Positions 20,675 to 30,300 of a stretch of DNA of 62,000 nucleotides are shown here, in pieces; positions within the stretch are counted from its first letter, which is position 1, and each line of letters starts with the position of its first letter. The position numbers were made by a program, and so were the translations under genes. This DNA is from Prorocentrum cordatum (Eukaryota; Sar; Dinophyceae; Prorocentrales; Prorocentraceae): NCBI GenBank assembly GCA_963575745.1, contig CAUYUJ010011514.1, positions 1 to 62,000 of the forward strand, given 5' to 3'. The notes beneath the pieces were generated by a model. The model made no database searches. It had not been told where the DNA came from and was given only the letters and a program-made list of their open reading frames with translations.

Positions 20675-21975
20675 ATCCAGGAGTCGGGCGGGCCCTCCAG
20701 TCGCGAATGCCCTGGGTCGCGGTCAGTCGCACCTACGTTCGCACACCCGACGCGAGAACTGCAGCGGCTGACGGCAGCTCCTGGATTCACGTCTCCCTGA
20801 CTCTCTTCTATGTGTGGTGGGTATCCGTTTTCGGGCGTTCTCTCTTCAGCCTTCCGAACTGCCGCCGCGATACTGTCGCCGGGAATGGGCGCCGTTCCGG
20901 GCGAACCTTCGGCCTCCACCAAAACTCTGACCCAGGGACGCTGATAGGAGTGTGGAGCAGTAGGAGCGCCCGTTTCAGCCTGTGGCTCGCTCGAAGGACT
21001 GCTGCATCTGAAAGCTACACGTTCCGATGTGACATCCTGACTGCCTTCTGGCCTCACGGGCCCTGCTTCTCCTTGTGAGTCCGACGTTACAACCGTTCCG
21101 TTCCCTTCTGGCCTGACGGGCCCTGTTTCTTCTCGCGAGGTCTGCTGGCCGCCAGGGGCGCCCTGAAGGGCGTCAACTATCGCCACGATGCTGTCTTGAA
21201 GGACAGATGAGTCGGAAACCCCGCTCCCTTCTGGCCTAACGGGGCCTGCTTCTCCTTGTGAGTCCGATGACACAACCGCAGCGTTCCCTTCTGGCCTAAC
21301 GGGCCCAGTTTCTCTTCGAGAGGTCTGCCGGCCGCCAGGGGTGCCCGCGAGGGCGTCAGGGCCCGGGCACGGGGATGCATGGGTGCCTCGTTCGCCAAAG
21401 GACACAGGGCTGCAAGGGAGCAAGGGCACCTCCTTCTGACTGTCAGAGTTGCGAGGATCACGGCTGATGGCCGTCTGACCGCTTTTTATCAGGGGGGGGG
21501 CTAGGAGCACGGCTGATGGCCGTCTGCACGCTTTGAAATTGGTGAGGACCCGGACACGGGGAAGCAAGGGTGCCTTGTTCGCCAAAGGACACAGGGATGC
21601 AGGGGTGCAAGGGAACCTCTTCCTGACTGTCAACCCCGTTCCCTTCTGGCCTAGCGGGCCCTGCCTCTCCTGGGGAGTCCGATGGCCCCACCGCAGCGAT
21701 CCTTTCTGGCCTAGCGGGCCCTGCATGTCTCTGAGAGGTCTGCTGGCCGCCAGGGGTGCCCGCGAGGGCGTCGGGACCCGGACACGGGGATGCAAGGGTA
21801 CCTTGTTCGCCAAAGGACTCAGGGCTGCAAGGGTGCAAGGGTACCTATTTTTGTCTGCTGGCTGGAGGCTTTTCGGGTACATCTTCCTGTCCGTCACCAG
21901 GGGACTGCTGCTGCTGCTGCTGCTGCTCCTGCTGCTGCCGCTGCATCTGCTGCTCGTACGAGTGGGCGGCAGCAT
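20284..21975 (-). CDS. Hypothetical minus-strand frame upstream of the PPR array
   Basis: A 563-residue open frame that overlaps the 5' part of the PPR frame in another phase. The stretch WMCVRATDGHVYAFGADAPA (about 20660-20600) looks protein-like. Much of the rest translates the dispersed 26-base repeats as alternating S-D-S-Q-G-E-A-G-P-V-R-P-E-G and R-E-E-T-G-P-V-R-P-E-G units. It may be a spliced 5' region of the PPR gene or merely an open frame through GC-rich repeats. No known domain recognised. Confidence 0.35.
   Translation of the reverse strand: MLPPTRTSSRCSGSSRSSSSSSSSPLVTDRKMYPKSLQPADKNRYPCTLAALSPLANKVPLHPRVRVPTPSRAPLAASRPLRDMQGPLGQKGSLRWGHRTPQERQGPLGQKGTGLTVRKRFPCTPASLCPLANKAPLLPRVRVLTNFKACRRPSAVLLAPPLIKSGQTAISRDPRNSDSQKEVPLLPCSPVSFGERGTHASPCPGPDALAGTPGGRQTSRRETGPVRPEGNAAVVSSDSQGEAGPVRPEGSGVSDSSVLQDSIVAIVDALQGAPGGQQTSREETGPVRPEGNGTVVTSDSQGEAGPVRPEGSQDVTSERVAFRCSSPSSEPQAETGAPTAPHSYQRPWVRVLVEAEGSPGTAPIPGDSIAAAVRKAEERTPENGYPPHIEESQGDVNPGAAVSRCSSRVGCANVGATDRDPGHSRLEGPPDSWMCVRATDGHVYAFGADAPAGAPEASPVADGRYGARYPESLGMSSRLVVGETQRRLAVTLPAAAPGAFEASSRGTTDLPGRDRATRPSASFLTKNPFAPIRPPPPGSESARAGSEPQPFPASARREGCGSG
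21040..21860 (+). repeat. Tandem block of paired 26-base repeats and GATGCAAGGGTGCC units
   Basis: Copies of TTCTGGCCT(A/G)(A/C)CGGGCCCTG at about 21048, 21107, 21231, 21290, 21645 and 21704 form three pairs, each pair 59 bases apart. Between pairs lies GATGCAAGGGTGCCTTGTTC plus GCCAAAGGACACAGG, seen at about 21378, 21556 and 21788 and also at 17734. The composite period is about 180-415 bp. Two ACGGC-TGATG-GCCGT hairpins are at 21460-21474 and 21509-21523. Confidence 0.88.
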
Positions 21976-22175
21976 GGTGTTTCTGCGGTTGCTGCACCTC
22001 CTCGAACGACTCCTTGTTGTCCTCCTCCGCGCCCTCCTCCACCACGAACGTGTCCTCCTGGCTCACCGTCGCCGTCGCGTCCGCCCACTCCAGCACCTCC
22101 GCGCTCGCCGCGCGCACGGCCTCCAGAGCCGTGCCAGGCCGAGCGCTCGGCCACCGCCGATCGCTCAGCCTCCAT
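21845..22175 (-). CDS. Possible exon with polyglutamine tract
   Basis: The minus frame reads ALEAVRAASAEVLEWADATA, then acidic EEGAEEDNKESFEEVQQPQ, a Gln-rich run encoded by CTG repeats (21904-21950), and SPGDGQEDVPEKPPASRQK. The acidic-to-Gln pattern is more protein-like than its surroundings, and the phrase after the Gln run resembles QQQQQFPGDSQEG at 17230, so the two loci are related. Exon borders could not be set; no domain recognised. Confidence 0.35.
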
Positions 22176-22329
22176 GAATGGGGCCCCAGGACACACAAAT
22201 GAATACACAAATAACAGGATTCCCCATATTTCCCATATTTTCTGGGTTCCTGTCTTCCTCCCCACTTCTCATGTTTTCCCATATTTTCCTGGAAGTCGAC
22301 GATGAATTGTGTCTGTGTGTTTTCTCTTC

Positions 22330-22745
22330 TCCTGACTCCAGCAGCAGGCACAGGGCGCGGCAGCCGCGGGGCGCACGGCACCAGCCGCGAGTTCGGCCGC
22401 CAGCGCGAGCGCGGCCGCCGCCAGCCAGAGGCCGGCAGCAGCCGCGGCGGCGGCGGCGGCCACGGCCGCGGCGCAGGCGGCGGCCGGAGCGGGCGCAACC
22501 GCGCACGGGGCGGCAGCCGCGCCAGCAGCCGCGGCGGCGCCCGCGGCGCCGCCAGCGCCAGGGTCTCCAGCCGGCGGAGGCAGAAGGCCGGGGGCCGGGG
22601 CGGCGCCAGCGATGCGGGCGGCGGCCGCACGCCGCTGCCGACGCCGGCGAGCCGCCCGCGAGGGCGCGGCGGCGGCGGCAGGGCCGCGGCCAGGCGCCCG
22701 GCCGGCCGCCAGGCCAGCGAGCGCCGCCATGGCGCGGGGGAGAGG
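22330..22745. repeat. GGC/GCC-rich low-complexity tract
   Basis: Extreme GC content with GGCGGCGGC and CGCGGC runs. All six frames are largely open and encode poly-Ala, Arg, Gly or Pro. No gene can be supported. Confidence 0.85.
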
Positions 22746-22841
22746 CAGGTCAGGAAGAGGGCGCCCCCAACCCGACCTGCCCCGGGCAGCGCGCCCGGGG
22801 GGCGCGGGCGAGGCCGGCTCGGCTCGTCTCGAGCCAGAGCG

Positions 22842-22885
22842 GCCTTGAGCCAGGCTACTCTACGGAGCTGGCGGGGATACTTTTT
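22842..22885 (-). other. Sequence resembling a relict spliced leader, weak
   Basis: On the minus strand CTCCGTAGAGTAGCCTGGCT is followed by CAAGG. The dinoflagellate spliced leader has the form CCGTAGCCATTTTGGCTCAAG; start (CCGTAG) and end (GGCTCAAG) match, the middle does not. It abuts the third GCTGGCGGGGATA copy. Relict leaders at the 5' end of retroposed genes are known in dinoflagellates; this match could be chance. Confidence 0.2.
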
Positions 22886-23214
22886 TGGGGACGCGGGCGG
22901 ACGCGGAATCGCAGTCGCCGAACTGAGAGGTCCGGGCCACGGACCTGTCAAACTAGCAACGCGCAAGCCCAAAAGCACAGCGGCCGAGCCCGCACTCAGT
23001 GCCTACCGCCGGTGGGGCCGCGGGCTGATGGGGAGATGGCTGAGCTGACTGCAAACGGCCAGGGTAGCTGATGCACCATGCGAGTGCATTGCTCCAGTAC
23101 GCCAGGAGAAGTGACCTGTTCTGTAGCAACAGACCACACGTCAGCCGAGCGGGTGAGGCGGCGCGCAACCAGGGGAGCGGAGCCCGAGGGGTGCGAGAGC
23201 ATACGAGCACAAGT

Positions 23215-23560
23215 GGGTACCGCGGGAGGAGGTCACCCGGTACCAGATGAACCTTGTCGCCACAGGGCGCCAGGGGTCAGGGCCACAGCTGTGGCGAGGT
23301 AAGTGCCGAGAGGCGGTAGCAATGCGTCAGCGGGGGACTTGCCGACAACTCCAAGAAGGCTGAACCACTCCTGAGTGAGTCTCCAAGGGGCCGGCACCAG
23401 ACACGGCCTGCTGAGCAACTATTGTGACCAGACGACCAGGAATTGCAGACACAACCGTGGGGGCCGGCCAGGGGGCGTGCGTCGAGGACGCCGCGCAGAG
23501 GGAACCGCAAATTACGCGGGAAGGAGAGAACGGGGCAGGTGGGACCTGACATCACCTATT
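23215..23560 (+). repeat. Segmental duplication, copy B
   Basis: Direct-orientation partner of 15960-16350, with small indels (extra GTGCCGAGAGGCGGTAGC here). Each copy is followed by hairpin- or 26-base-repeat-rich DNA, suggesting the duplication included flanks of the PPR region. Confidence 0.75.
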
Positions 23561-23784
23561 CGGCACGGGGGAACAGGCGTCCTCCAGGGTGACCAACGCC
23601 AGGGGACGGCTGATGGCCGCACGAGCACTGCAAGTCAGGCTGCAGGAACACACGGCGAATGGCCGCCCCATTCTTCATGTAGAGAGAGAGGGAGAGAGAG
23701 AGAGAGAGAGAGAAAGAGGCAGGGGGCCAGGGAACGGCTGATGGCAGTACAGGTTAGTATGAGAACACACGAAGCCAGAGGATT

Positions 23785-24369
23785 GACTTGAGGACGTTCC
23801 TTGTTCACGGCTCATGGCCGTCCACTCTCTTGGTATCCTTCGTACCCAGTCAGCCCGACCTCTGATTTGGTGGCCCTGGGGGGGCCGTAGTCGTCCGTCT
23901 GCTCGACGGCGCTGGAACGGTGCTCCGTCTCACTGCAGATGGCCGTCTGATCGTCTGGGAGGGAACTGTCAGGGAACGGCTGATGGTCGCGTGCTCTTGT
24001 TTCTTTCCGAAGGCAGTTCCAGGACCCCTGCTTCAGCAGCTCAACTGGTGCCGAGAGCCCTGTCTTCGGCGACGAGCTCCACTGCCAGCTGCTCTGGAGC
24101 GGATGCTGGCCAGGGTCTGACCCTTACGCAGATGGCGGTCCCTGGGCTGTGGGGACAGCCCTCAGCCCGTGGAACTTCTCCGCGGAGTTGCGGTGTTGCT
24201 GGGAGCTGGCCCGGGGCAGCGGTCCGAGGGTCCATGTCCTGGGCGACACCCGAGTCTGTTGGAACAACGGAAATGAAGTGAGCAAAGCCAGAACCGACAT
24301 TGTGCAGAGTCTGCCAGGGCGATCCAGGAACACACGGCTGATGGCCGCCCCATTCTTCCTGTAGAGAGA

Positions 24370-24417
<48 letters not shown>

Positions 24418-24477
24418 CAGGGCGCCAGGGACCGGCTGATGGCCGCAACGATAAGTATGAGAACACGCGACGCCAGA
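23785..24477 (+). repeat. Triplicated unit, copy 1
   Basis: Starts TTGACTTGAGGACGTTCCTT, includes TCTTTCCGAAGG, GAGAGCCCTGTCTTCGGCGA, GGTCTGACCCTTACGCAGA, CATGTCCTGGGCGACACCCG and ends in a GA microsatellite (24363-24417). Frames stay open in places, but the three copies do not keep the same frame, so a protein is unlikely. Several ACGGCTGATGGCCG hairpins are built into each unit. Confidence 0.88.
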
Positions 24478-25109
24478 GGATTGACTTGAGGACACCCCTT
24501 GATCACGGCTGATGGCCGTCCGCTCTCTTGGTATCTTGGGTACCCTATCAGCCCGACCTCTGGTCTAACGGCCCTGGGGGGGGCGCAATCGTCCGTGTGC
24601 TCGACAGCGCTGGAACGGTGCTCCGTCTCACGGCTGATGGCCTCTCAGATAGTCTGGGGTAGAATTGCCAGGGAACGGCTGAAGGCCGTGTGCTCTTGCT
24701 TCTTTCCGAAGGGAATTCCAGGACACCTACTTCAGCAGCTCCACTGGTGCCGAGAGCCCTGTCTTCGGCGACGAGCTCCACTGGCAGCTGCTATCTGGAG
24801 CGATTGCTGGCCAGGGTCTGACCCTTACGCAGATGGCGGTCCCTGCGCTGTGGGGACAGCCCCCAGCCTGTGGAACTCCTCTGCGGAGTTGCGGCGTTGC
24901 TGGGAGCTGGCCCGGGGCAGCGGTCTAAGAACCATGTCCTGGGCCACACCCGGGCCTGCTGGAACAACGGAAACGAAGCGTGCAAAGCCAGAACGGACAT
25001 TGTGAAGAGGCGTCCTCCAGGGTGACCAACGCCAAGGGACGGCTGATGGCCGCACGAGCCCTGCATGTCAGGCTGCAGGAACACACGGCTGATGGCCGTC
25101 CCCTTCTTC

Positions 25110-25140
<31 letters not shown>

Positions 25141-25219
25141 GAGAGGGGGAGAGAGAGGCAGGGAGCCAGGGAACGGCTAACGGCCGTGAAGGTTAGTATG
25201 AGACCGAACGACGCCAGTG
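24478..25219 (+). repeat. Triplicated unit, copy 2
   Basis: Homologue of copy 1, extended by a part of about 200 bp (25010-25219) whose own duplicate is at 23585-23784. The microsatellite at the matching place is (TA)n at 25111-25137 instead of (GA)n, so the dinucleotide changed between copies. Confidence 0.88.
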
Positions 25220-25865
25220 GATTGACTTGAGGACGTTCCTTGTTCACGGCTCATGGCCGTCCGCTCTCTTGGTATCTTGGGCACCCTATCAGCCCGACCT
25301 CTGGTCTAACGGCCCTGGGGGGGCCGTACACGTCAGTCTGCTCAACGGCGCGGAAACGGTGCTCCGTCTCACAGCTGATGGCCGTCTGCTCGCCTGGGAA
25401 GAACCTGCCAGGGAACGGCTGATGGCCGCATGCTCTCGTTTCTTCCCGAAGAGAGTTCCAGGGCACCTGCCTCAGCGGCTCCACTGGGGCCGCGAGCCCT
25501 GTCTTCGGCGACGAGCTCCACTGCCACCTGCTGTCTGGAGCGATTGCTGGCCAGGGTCTGACCCTTACGCAGAGGGCGGTCCCTGGGCTGTGGGGACAGC
25601 CCCCAGCCCGTGGAACTCCTCCGCGGAGTTGCGGCGTTGCTGGGAGCTGTCCCGGGGCAGCGGTCTGAGGGTCCATGTCCTGGGCGACACCCGAGTCTGC
25701 TGGATGAACGGAAATGAAGTGTACAAAGCCAGAACGGACATCGTGCAGAGTCTGCCAGGGTGCTCGAGCCGAGCGCGGCTGATGGCCGCCCCGCCCTTCC
25801 CAGCAGAGAGAGAAAGAGAGAGAGAGAGAGAGGGAGAGACGAGCCAGGGGAACGGCTGATGGCCG
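25220..25865 (+). repeat. Triplicated unit, copy 3
   Basis: Closest to copy 2 over GCACCCTATCAGCCCGACCT and to copy 1 over CATGTCCTGGGCGACACCCG, a mosaic that suggests unequal exchange or gene conversion. Ends in (GA)n at 25803-25833 followed by another hairpin at about 25852. Confidence 0.88.
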
Positions 25866-26618
25866 CGTGAGCAAGCTTGATCGGAGAGGGCATCGCCGCC
25901 CGCAGATGGCCGACACACACACACACACCAGACACGCCGCGGCCGGACGCCACTTCGTTCCCAGCGGGGACAGGGAGAGAGAGAGAGAGAGAGAACAGGG
26001 CCATGGGGGCCAGTCGATGGCCACAAGAGCAATGCAGTCGGGAACTGCGGCGCTTACGGCTGATGGCCGTCACCTCTTGTCCAAATCCTAGTAGGTGGTG
26101 AAACAAGTCAGGCGCTGGGGGAGCACGAGCACCCAGCGCGCCTGAAAGTGGTTGCGGGTGCGAGCGCGGCATCCGTGCGCCATTGCACCCGCATCTAACC
26201 AGCCGAGGCTGTCTAGCTCTGCTGCGCCTTGAAGAAGGTGGGGGCGGCCGCCTGCCCCAGCGATTGGCAGCCCCCAGGTATTACGGCCATCAGGCCGGGC
26301 GTAGCGAGGTGAGACGGGCCCTGAGGCGGGCCAGCGCTCGTTGACAGCAGGAGCGGGTACACCTCGAGGCATTGAGCGTGTCGGGTAGATGGGCATGGCT
26401 GTTGGCCGCCACCAGAATGTCCATGCCAGGGACGGCTAATGGCCGTACTGTCGGGGAAAGTGCCAGGGTCGGCCGATGGCCGTATTGTCACCGCCCAAGG
26501 GCCAGGCGGCTGCTGAGTGGGTTGGACGTCTGCACGCAAGCATAGCACCGATGCACTGATGCGGTGGGCAACCCAAGGGGCACCGCGCTAGACCCGCACA
26601 GTGGCCCGCGGTATCGTT
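25866..26618. other. Spacer with hairpins and short microsatellites
   Basis: Contains CA (25917-25929) and GA (25974-25995) microsatellites and diverged hairpins near 26055, 26394, 26430 and 26467. GCTGGGGGAGCACGAGCACC and neighbouring inverted pieces occur at 26114-26145. No gene recognised. It ends at the stop of the composite minus-strand coding region. Confidence 0.6.
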
Positions 26619-27884
26619 TCACGCCCACAAGCGCCCCCTCTTGTCGGGGTCGTGGTGGTCATCCCGCTGAGGGAACCGCTTGCCTCCACCTTTCCAATCG
26701 GAATCGCTCCATATGGGCCCACCTTCGCGCCAGGTTGACCACCCCTGCCAGCCGCGCCATCCTTCGGCGCCAGCTGCTGGGCTACCCACTGACCAGGGTG
26801 CCTGGGCGTCCCGGCGCCCGTCCATATGCGTCTCAGCTGACCAGGGTGCCTGGGCGCCCCGGCTGCCAGCTGCCCAGGATGCCTGGGCGTCTTTGACATG
26901 CGTCCCGGCGCCCTTCATGTGGTTGCAGCGGATCGAGTCCCAGTCGACTTCGAGGTCGTGTGCCTGGTCCATTTTGTACGCATCGACGCCAGCCCGCCTC
27001 CAGGCGCCCAGAAAGCTCTTGCAGGTGTGGTCTGCGTTGAGCCGGGAGGTGCTTTTGTAGCCCCCTTTTCCCCCTTTCCCTTGTGCCGCACGCTTGGCCC
27101 ACGCGTGCCACATACTGTTGAAAACGCCACCGAGCGTTCTCTGCAGTTCCGCAGTATTGGCCTGGATCTCTTCCGTCTTATCCAGTTCGGAGTCGGCTAG
27201 GGAGCATCTGTACATGGGGCCGCCGGAGACAGGATCCCTGAGTTGTCCGAAGGGCAGGTGGTCGGAGCTGGGCGATTTCGCGGCCCGATGCCCCTCCCCC
27301 CCCGCCGCGGCGTCCGTGGCTTGGCGTGTGTGTCCTTGTTTCCAGGGCGGCAGGCTGCTCCCACTGGCGTCCCCCGCGCAATCTTGCTTCCAGGGCGGTG
27401 GATTGCCCCTAGAGGCGTCTTCGGCTTTCCTCTCGGGGCTCGATCTGCCGTGCTCACCGCTCCCGCTGGCTGCGCCCTGGTCGAAGGCTTGTGCGAAGGG
27501 CGTCCATGGGTCCGGGATGGCGGTGTCCTTCGGGTCACTGCGTGCTTCGAGAAAGAGTTGCAGGGGGTCGGCATCCAAGCCCCTGCTGGGGCTCCTCTCC
27601 TTCGCTGCCGCGTCTGGGCTGTAATCCAGTTGAAAGCAATCGGATGGCCCCTGGGGCTCGTGCGCTTCTCTCTCTACCTTGCAGGACTTCCCGTCGTTAC
27701 TCTGGTCGGCCGCTGCGCCTGGGTCCTGCGGTGGTTCGTCCTTGACCTTGGCACCGCCGAGCGCCTCGTGAGTTGGCTGCAGTGGTTCACTGTTGCCTGC
27801 TGCTCCCGCATGTCCTGCTGCCTTTTCCTTTGATTCGAGCGTGACTCGCCGCGTGCTGTTCTGGGATCCTTCGCCCGCTGCCTC
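26619..27884 (-). CDS. Composite gene, acidic then Trp/Gly-rich C-terminus
   Basis: Begins TLESKEKAAGHAGAAGNSEP, continues GPSDCFQLDYSPDAAAKERS, LDADPLQLFLEARSDPKDTA, then two PPWKQ repeats, ELQRTLGGVFNSMWHAWAKR and a lysine/glycine patch GKGGKGGYKS. The tail has two or three A-Q-A-P-W-S repeats (plus-strand CCAGGGTGCCTGGGCG units at about 26797, 26841 and 26875) and WKGGGKRFPQRDDHHDPDKR before the stop at 26619. A nucleic-acid-binding tail is inferred from composition only. Confidence 0.5.
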   Translation of the reverse strand, partial: EAAGEGSQNSTRRVTLESKEKAAGHAGAAGNSEPLQPTHEALGGAKVKDEPPQDPGAAADQSNDGKSCKVEREAHEPQGPSDCFQLDYSPDAAAKERSPSRGLDADPLQLFLEARSDPKDTAIPDPWTPFAQAFDQGAASGSGEHGRSSPERKAEDASRGNPPPWKQDCAGDASGSSLPPWKQGHTRQATDAAAGGEGHRAAKSPSSDHLPFGQLRDPVSGGPMYRCSLADSELDKTEEIQANTAELQRTLGGVFNSMWHAWAKRAAQGKGGKGGYKSTSRLNADHTCKSFLGAWRRAGVDAYKMDQAHDLEVDWDSIRCNHMKGAGTHVKDAQASWAAGSRGAQAPWSAETHMDGRRDAQAPWSVGSPAAGAEGWRGWQGWSTWREGGPIWSDSDWKGGGKRFPQRDDHHDPDKRGRLWA

Positions 27885-28834
27885 CCTGGGCCCGTCAAGC
27901 CAACTAGCTGCCGGGGGGTCGGCCTGTCCCGTTGTGCTGGAGGCTGTCTGGACTGGAACTTGCCTGGCCAGGAAACAATGGTGCCATTAGCCAGGGCGGA
28001 GGCGTGCATGTCCGCGAGATAGCCCAGTAGGGTGCTGCTGTCGTGACGAAAGGGATTGAGCCCTCTCTGCTCTCCCAGGAGGGAGGCGTGCTCTCGCCAC
28101 TTGCCCGCGTATACATCATTTTTCGATAGGTGGAAGACGACCCGGGCGGCCGCAGCCCTCCTGCCGTCCCAGGGGACGCCTGCTGGGTGGCAGTCTGGGG
28201 GGATGCTCTGCCCGTAGATGCGGACCAAGAATGGGTTCAGCCTGCTGGGTGGCCATGACGATTCGTCAGTTGTATCACAGAGAATCCCTTCCCCGTGCTG
28301 CCTCACGCAGTCAGTCCACTGACTGTAGACTTCAAGGCTCCATTCCAACAGAAACCGAACCAGTGCGCGATGTATGCCGTAAGAGTCAGGTTCGTGGATA
28401 TCCCGCCCGGGCAGTTCTGCTGTGGAGTGGGTCAGTAACAGGGGACCCGACGGTGGGGCGATTCTTGGTGGCAGGGTGTCAATCTCCAGGAGCCTGGAAC
28501 CCTCGCGCGACCGTGGGTCGCTGTCGAGAGAGCCCTTACCTCCGGCTGTGGAGTGCTCTCCACTTGTGCGGTCCGTCGGTCTGGAGTAGGCGTCCGCAGC
28601 AGCTGCGTTGGCGGCCCCAGGAAGGAAGTGGACTGCGATGTCGGGTGTGTCGACTTCCATACCAGCAGGGGTGTCGCGTTTAGATGGCACCCTTGGGTAG
28701 ACGTCAGCTGACTGCTTGTCGAGAATGTGGTCGAACGTGTCAGGGGCGACGTTCCAAATGTGCAGCAGGCACCTTCGGCAGGACCAACTGGCGTTCCACT
28801 TCCTTTGAATCCAGAGTGCTGGCACGTCCTCCCA
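27885..28834 (-). CDS. Composite gene, segment with WSCRRC cluster
   Basis: Reads VPALWIQRKWNASWSCRRCL, LHIWNVAPDTFDHILDKQSA, DIAVHFLPGAANAAAADAYS, GIHRALVRFLLEWSLEVYSQ, GKWREHASLLGEQRGLNPFR and TLLGYLADMHASALANGTIV. Hydrophobic spacing suggests folded protein. No family recognised. Near 27885 the frame changes again. Confidence 0.5.
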
Positions 28835-28844
28835 GGGGGGGGGA

Positions 28845-29676
28845 GGCCTGCGTCGCTGGAGACGGGTACGTCTGCGTCTGGCCGCCAGAGGAAGCAGGCC
28901 AAGGCGGGCCGGTCAGTTCCCCAGACAAGCAGGGGAGCCCCCGGCTGGCAAGTGTCGCACCTGGCTGTGTAGGTGTTGGTCGAGTGGGCATCAAAGCCTA
29001 GTCTTCCGTCCGCAAGCTTGTGGACTGGGAGGGTCATGTCGGCGTACTGCGGCCGAAAGTCGCTGGGGGCCACCATGACTAGGTCGCGTAACGACCCTGG
29101 CGTCGCCGCCATCGGCGGGAGCCCGTATTCGAGAGGTTGGTGTACCAGGGATGGGAGCACTGATGCTTTCCTGTTTTGTGGCTTGCCTGCCAGGTTGGCC
29201 GTGCGGTCCGAGATCCGCCTGCCCATGACCTGGTCCGGATGGCAGTTAGGCGGGGCGGCGGGCGTGGGAAGGCCTCTCTTCTCCACGGAAGCGATCCAGC
29301 ATTGCTCGCATAGCCATTTGCAGTTCTTGCCCAGCATGTACGCCTGTCCACGGTTTTGCGCCAGGAGCTCCCTTGTGTCGTCATCCTCCCACGCGCCTGC
29401 GAAGTTTTTGAGCCCTTTTCTGGGGCAGCCGTCTCCGTCGCAGTTGATTAGGGCTTCTTTGAGGCCCGTGCTGGCGAACCGTCCGTCGGTGACCCTTGGG
29501 GGTTTCAGCAGCACTCCTGGGGCGGGGGCTGCCGGTCTGTCGTGATCGAGCCGTCTTCTGGACATGGCGGTACTACCCCCGATGTAATGCAGCCCTGCCA
29601 TGGAGTCTGGGCGTCCGAGTCCCTGGTCCGACCCGGTGAGCTCCTTATGCAGGGCGCAGATGGAGCAACAGAACTC
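28845..29676 (-). CDS. Composite gene, Cys-rich segment
   Basis: From EFCCSICALHKELTG through MAGLHYIGGSTAMSRRRLDH, INCDGDGCPRKGLKNFAGAW and GKNCKWLCEQCWIASVEKRG to YTARCDTCQPGAPLLVWGTD. Spaced C-x2-C and C-x4-C pairs suggest two or three zinc sites. The frame becomes non-protein-like after VSSDAGLPPP, at a run of nine G on the plus strand (28835-28843), and the coding signal moves to the next frame. Confidence 0.55.
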
Positions 29677-30300
29677 TCAAAGGGGATCGATCTTGGCCGG
29701 CTTGACGAGTGCCTCCAGGACCCTCATAGGCGCCTCCAGGGTGAACTTGCTGCCTTGCATCTCTGCCCATGTGCGTGGACACTCGTGCGCACGGGCGACA
29801 GGGTGGTGGCGCGCGAACGTTGCGAGCCTGCTGATGTGCAGGATGGCGTCCTCGAGCTTACCGTGCAGAGTGGTCAGGGCTTTGAGTGTCCAGCCCCATG
29901 CGTTGGCGAAGGCGGTTCTGTACTCAAGGTGCACATTTTGCCAGGGTACGCAGATGCCCATGACGGCTTCCACTATGTCCCCCGTTGACTCAGGGCATGG
30001 GAAGGGCCACAGCGTGGCGCGGGGCTCGCGAAGCTGGATCATCATAACCACCAGGAGAACCCGAAGGGATGGAGCGTCCATCGGGAATCCTTCGCTGCTG
30101 AGGAGACCTTGCCGTAACGTGGAGCCGCCTTTGGCTGCTCGTAGTAAGTGCGCCAGGTTCTCCATGCCAGGGTGCTCGCGGTGCCTCCTGCAGTCCCCCG
30201 TGGTTGCGCTCCAGGCTTTCGGGAATTGATGTAGAATCTCGGGAGGGGTGCAACGCTTGTTGTCCTTGGGTCTGCGGCTGCGGCCCTGCACCTGGGGCAT
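29677..30300 (-). CDS. Composite gene, segment before the TGA stop
   Basis: 207 residues; includes PPEILHQFPKAWSATTGDCR, RHREHPGMENLAHLLRAAKG and a helical region ALTTLHGKLEDAILHISRLA. It ends KIDPL at TGA 29677-29679, directly followed in the same frame by EFCCSICALHKELTG, so the stop interrupts what was one protein. No domain recognised. Confidence 0.5.
   Translation of the reverse strand: MPQVQGRSRRPKDNKRCTPPEILHQFPKAWSATTGDCRRHREHPGMENLAHLLRAAKGGSTLRQGLLSSEGFPMDAPSLRVLLVVMMIQLREPRATLWPFPCPESTGDIVEAVMGICVPWQNVHLEYRTAFANAWGWTLKALTTLHGKLEDAILHISRLATFARHHPVARAHECPRTWAEMQGSKFTLEAPMRVLEALVKPAKIDPL

Noticed and set aside
22330-22745. Ala/Arg/Pro-rich frames as a gene
   Set aside because: All six frames are open in this GGC-rich tract.
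23814-25859. Plus-strand frames of 150-210 residues in the triplicated unit
   Set aside because: The three copies differ in frame and start; no shared conserved protein.
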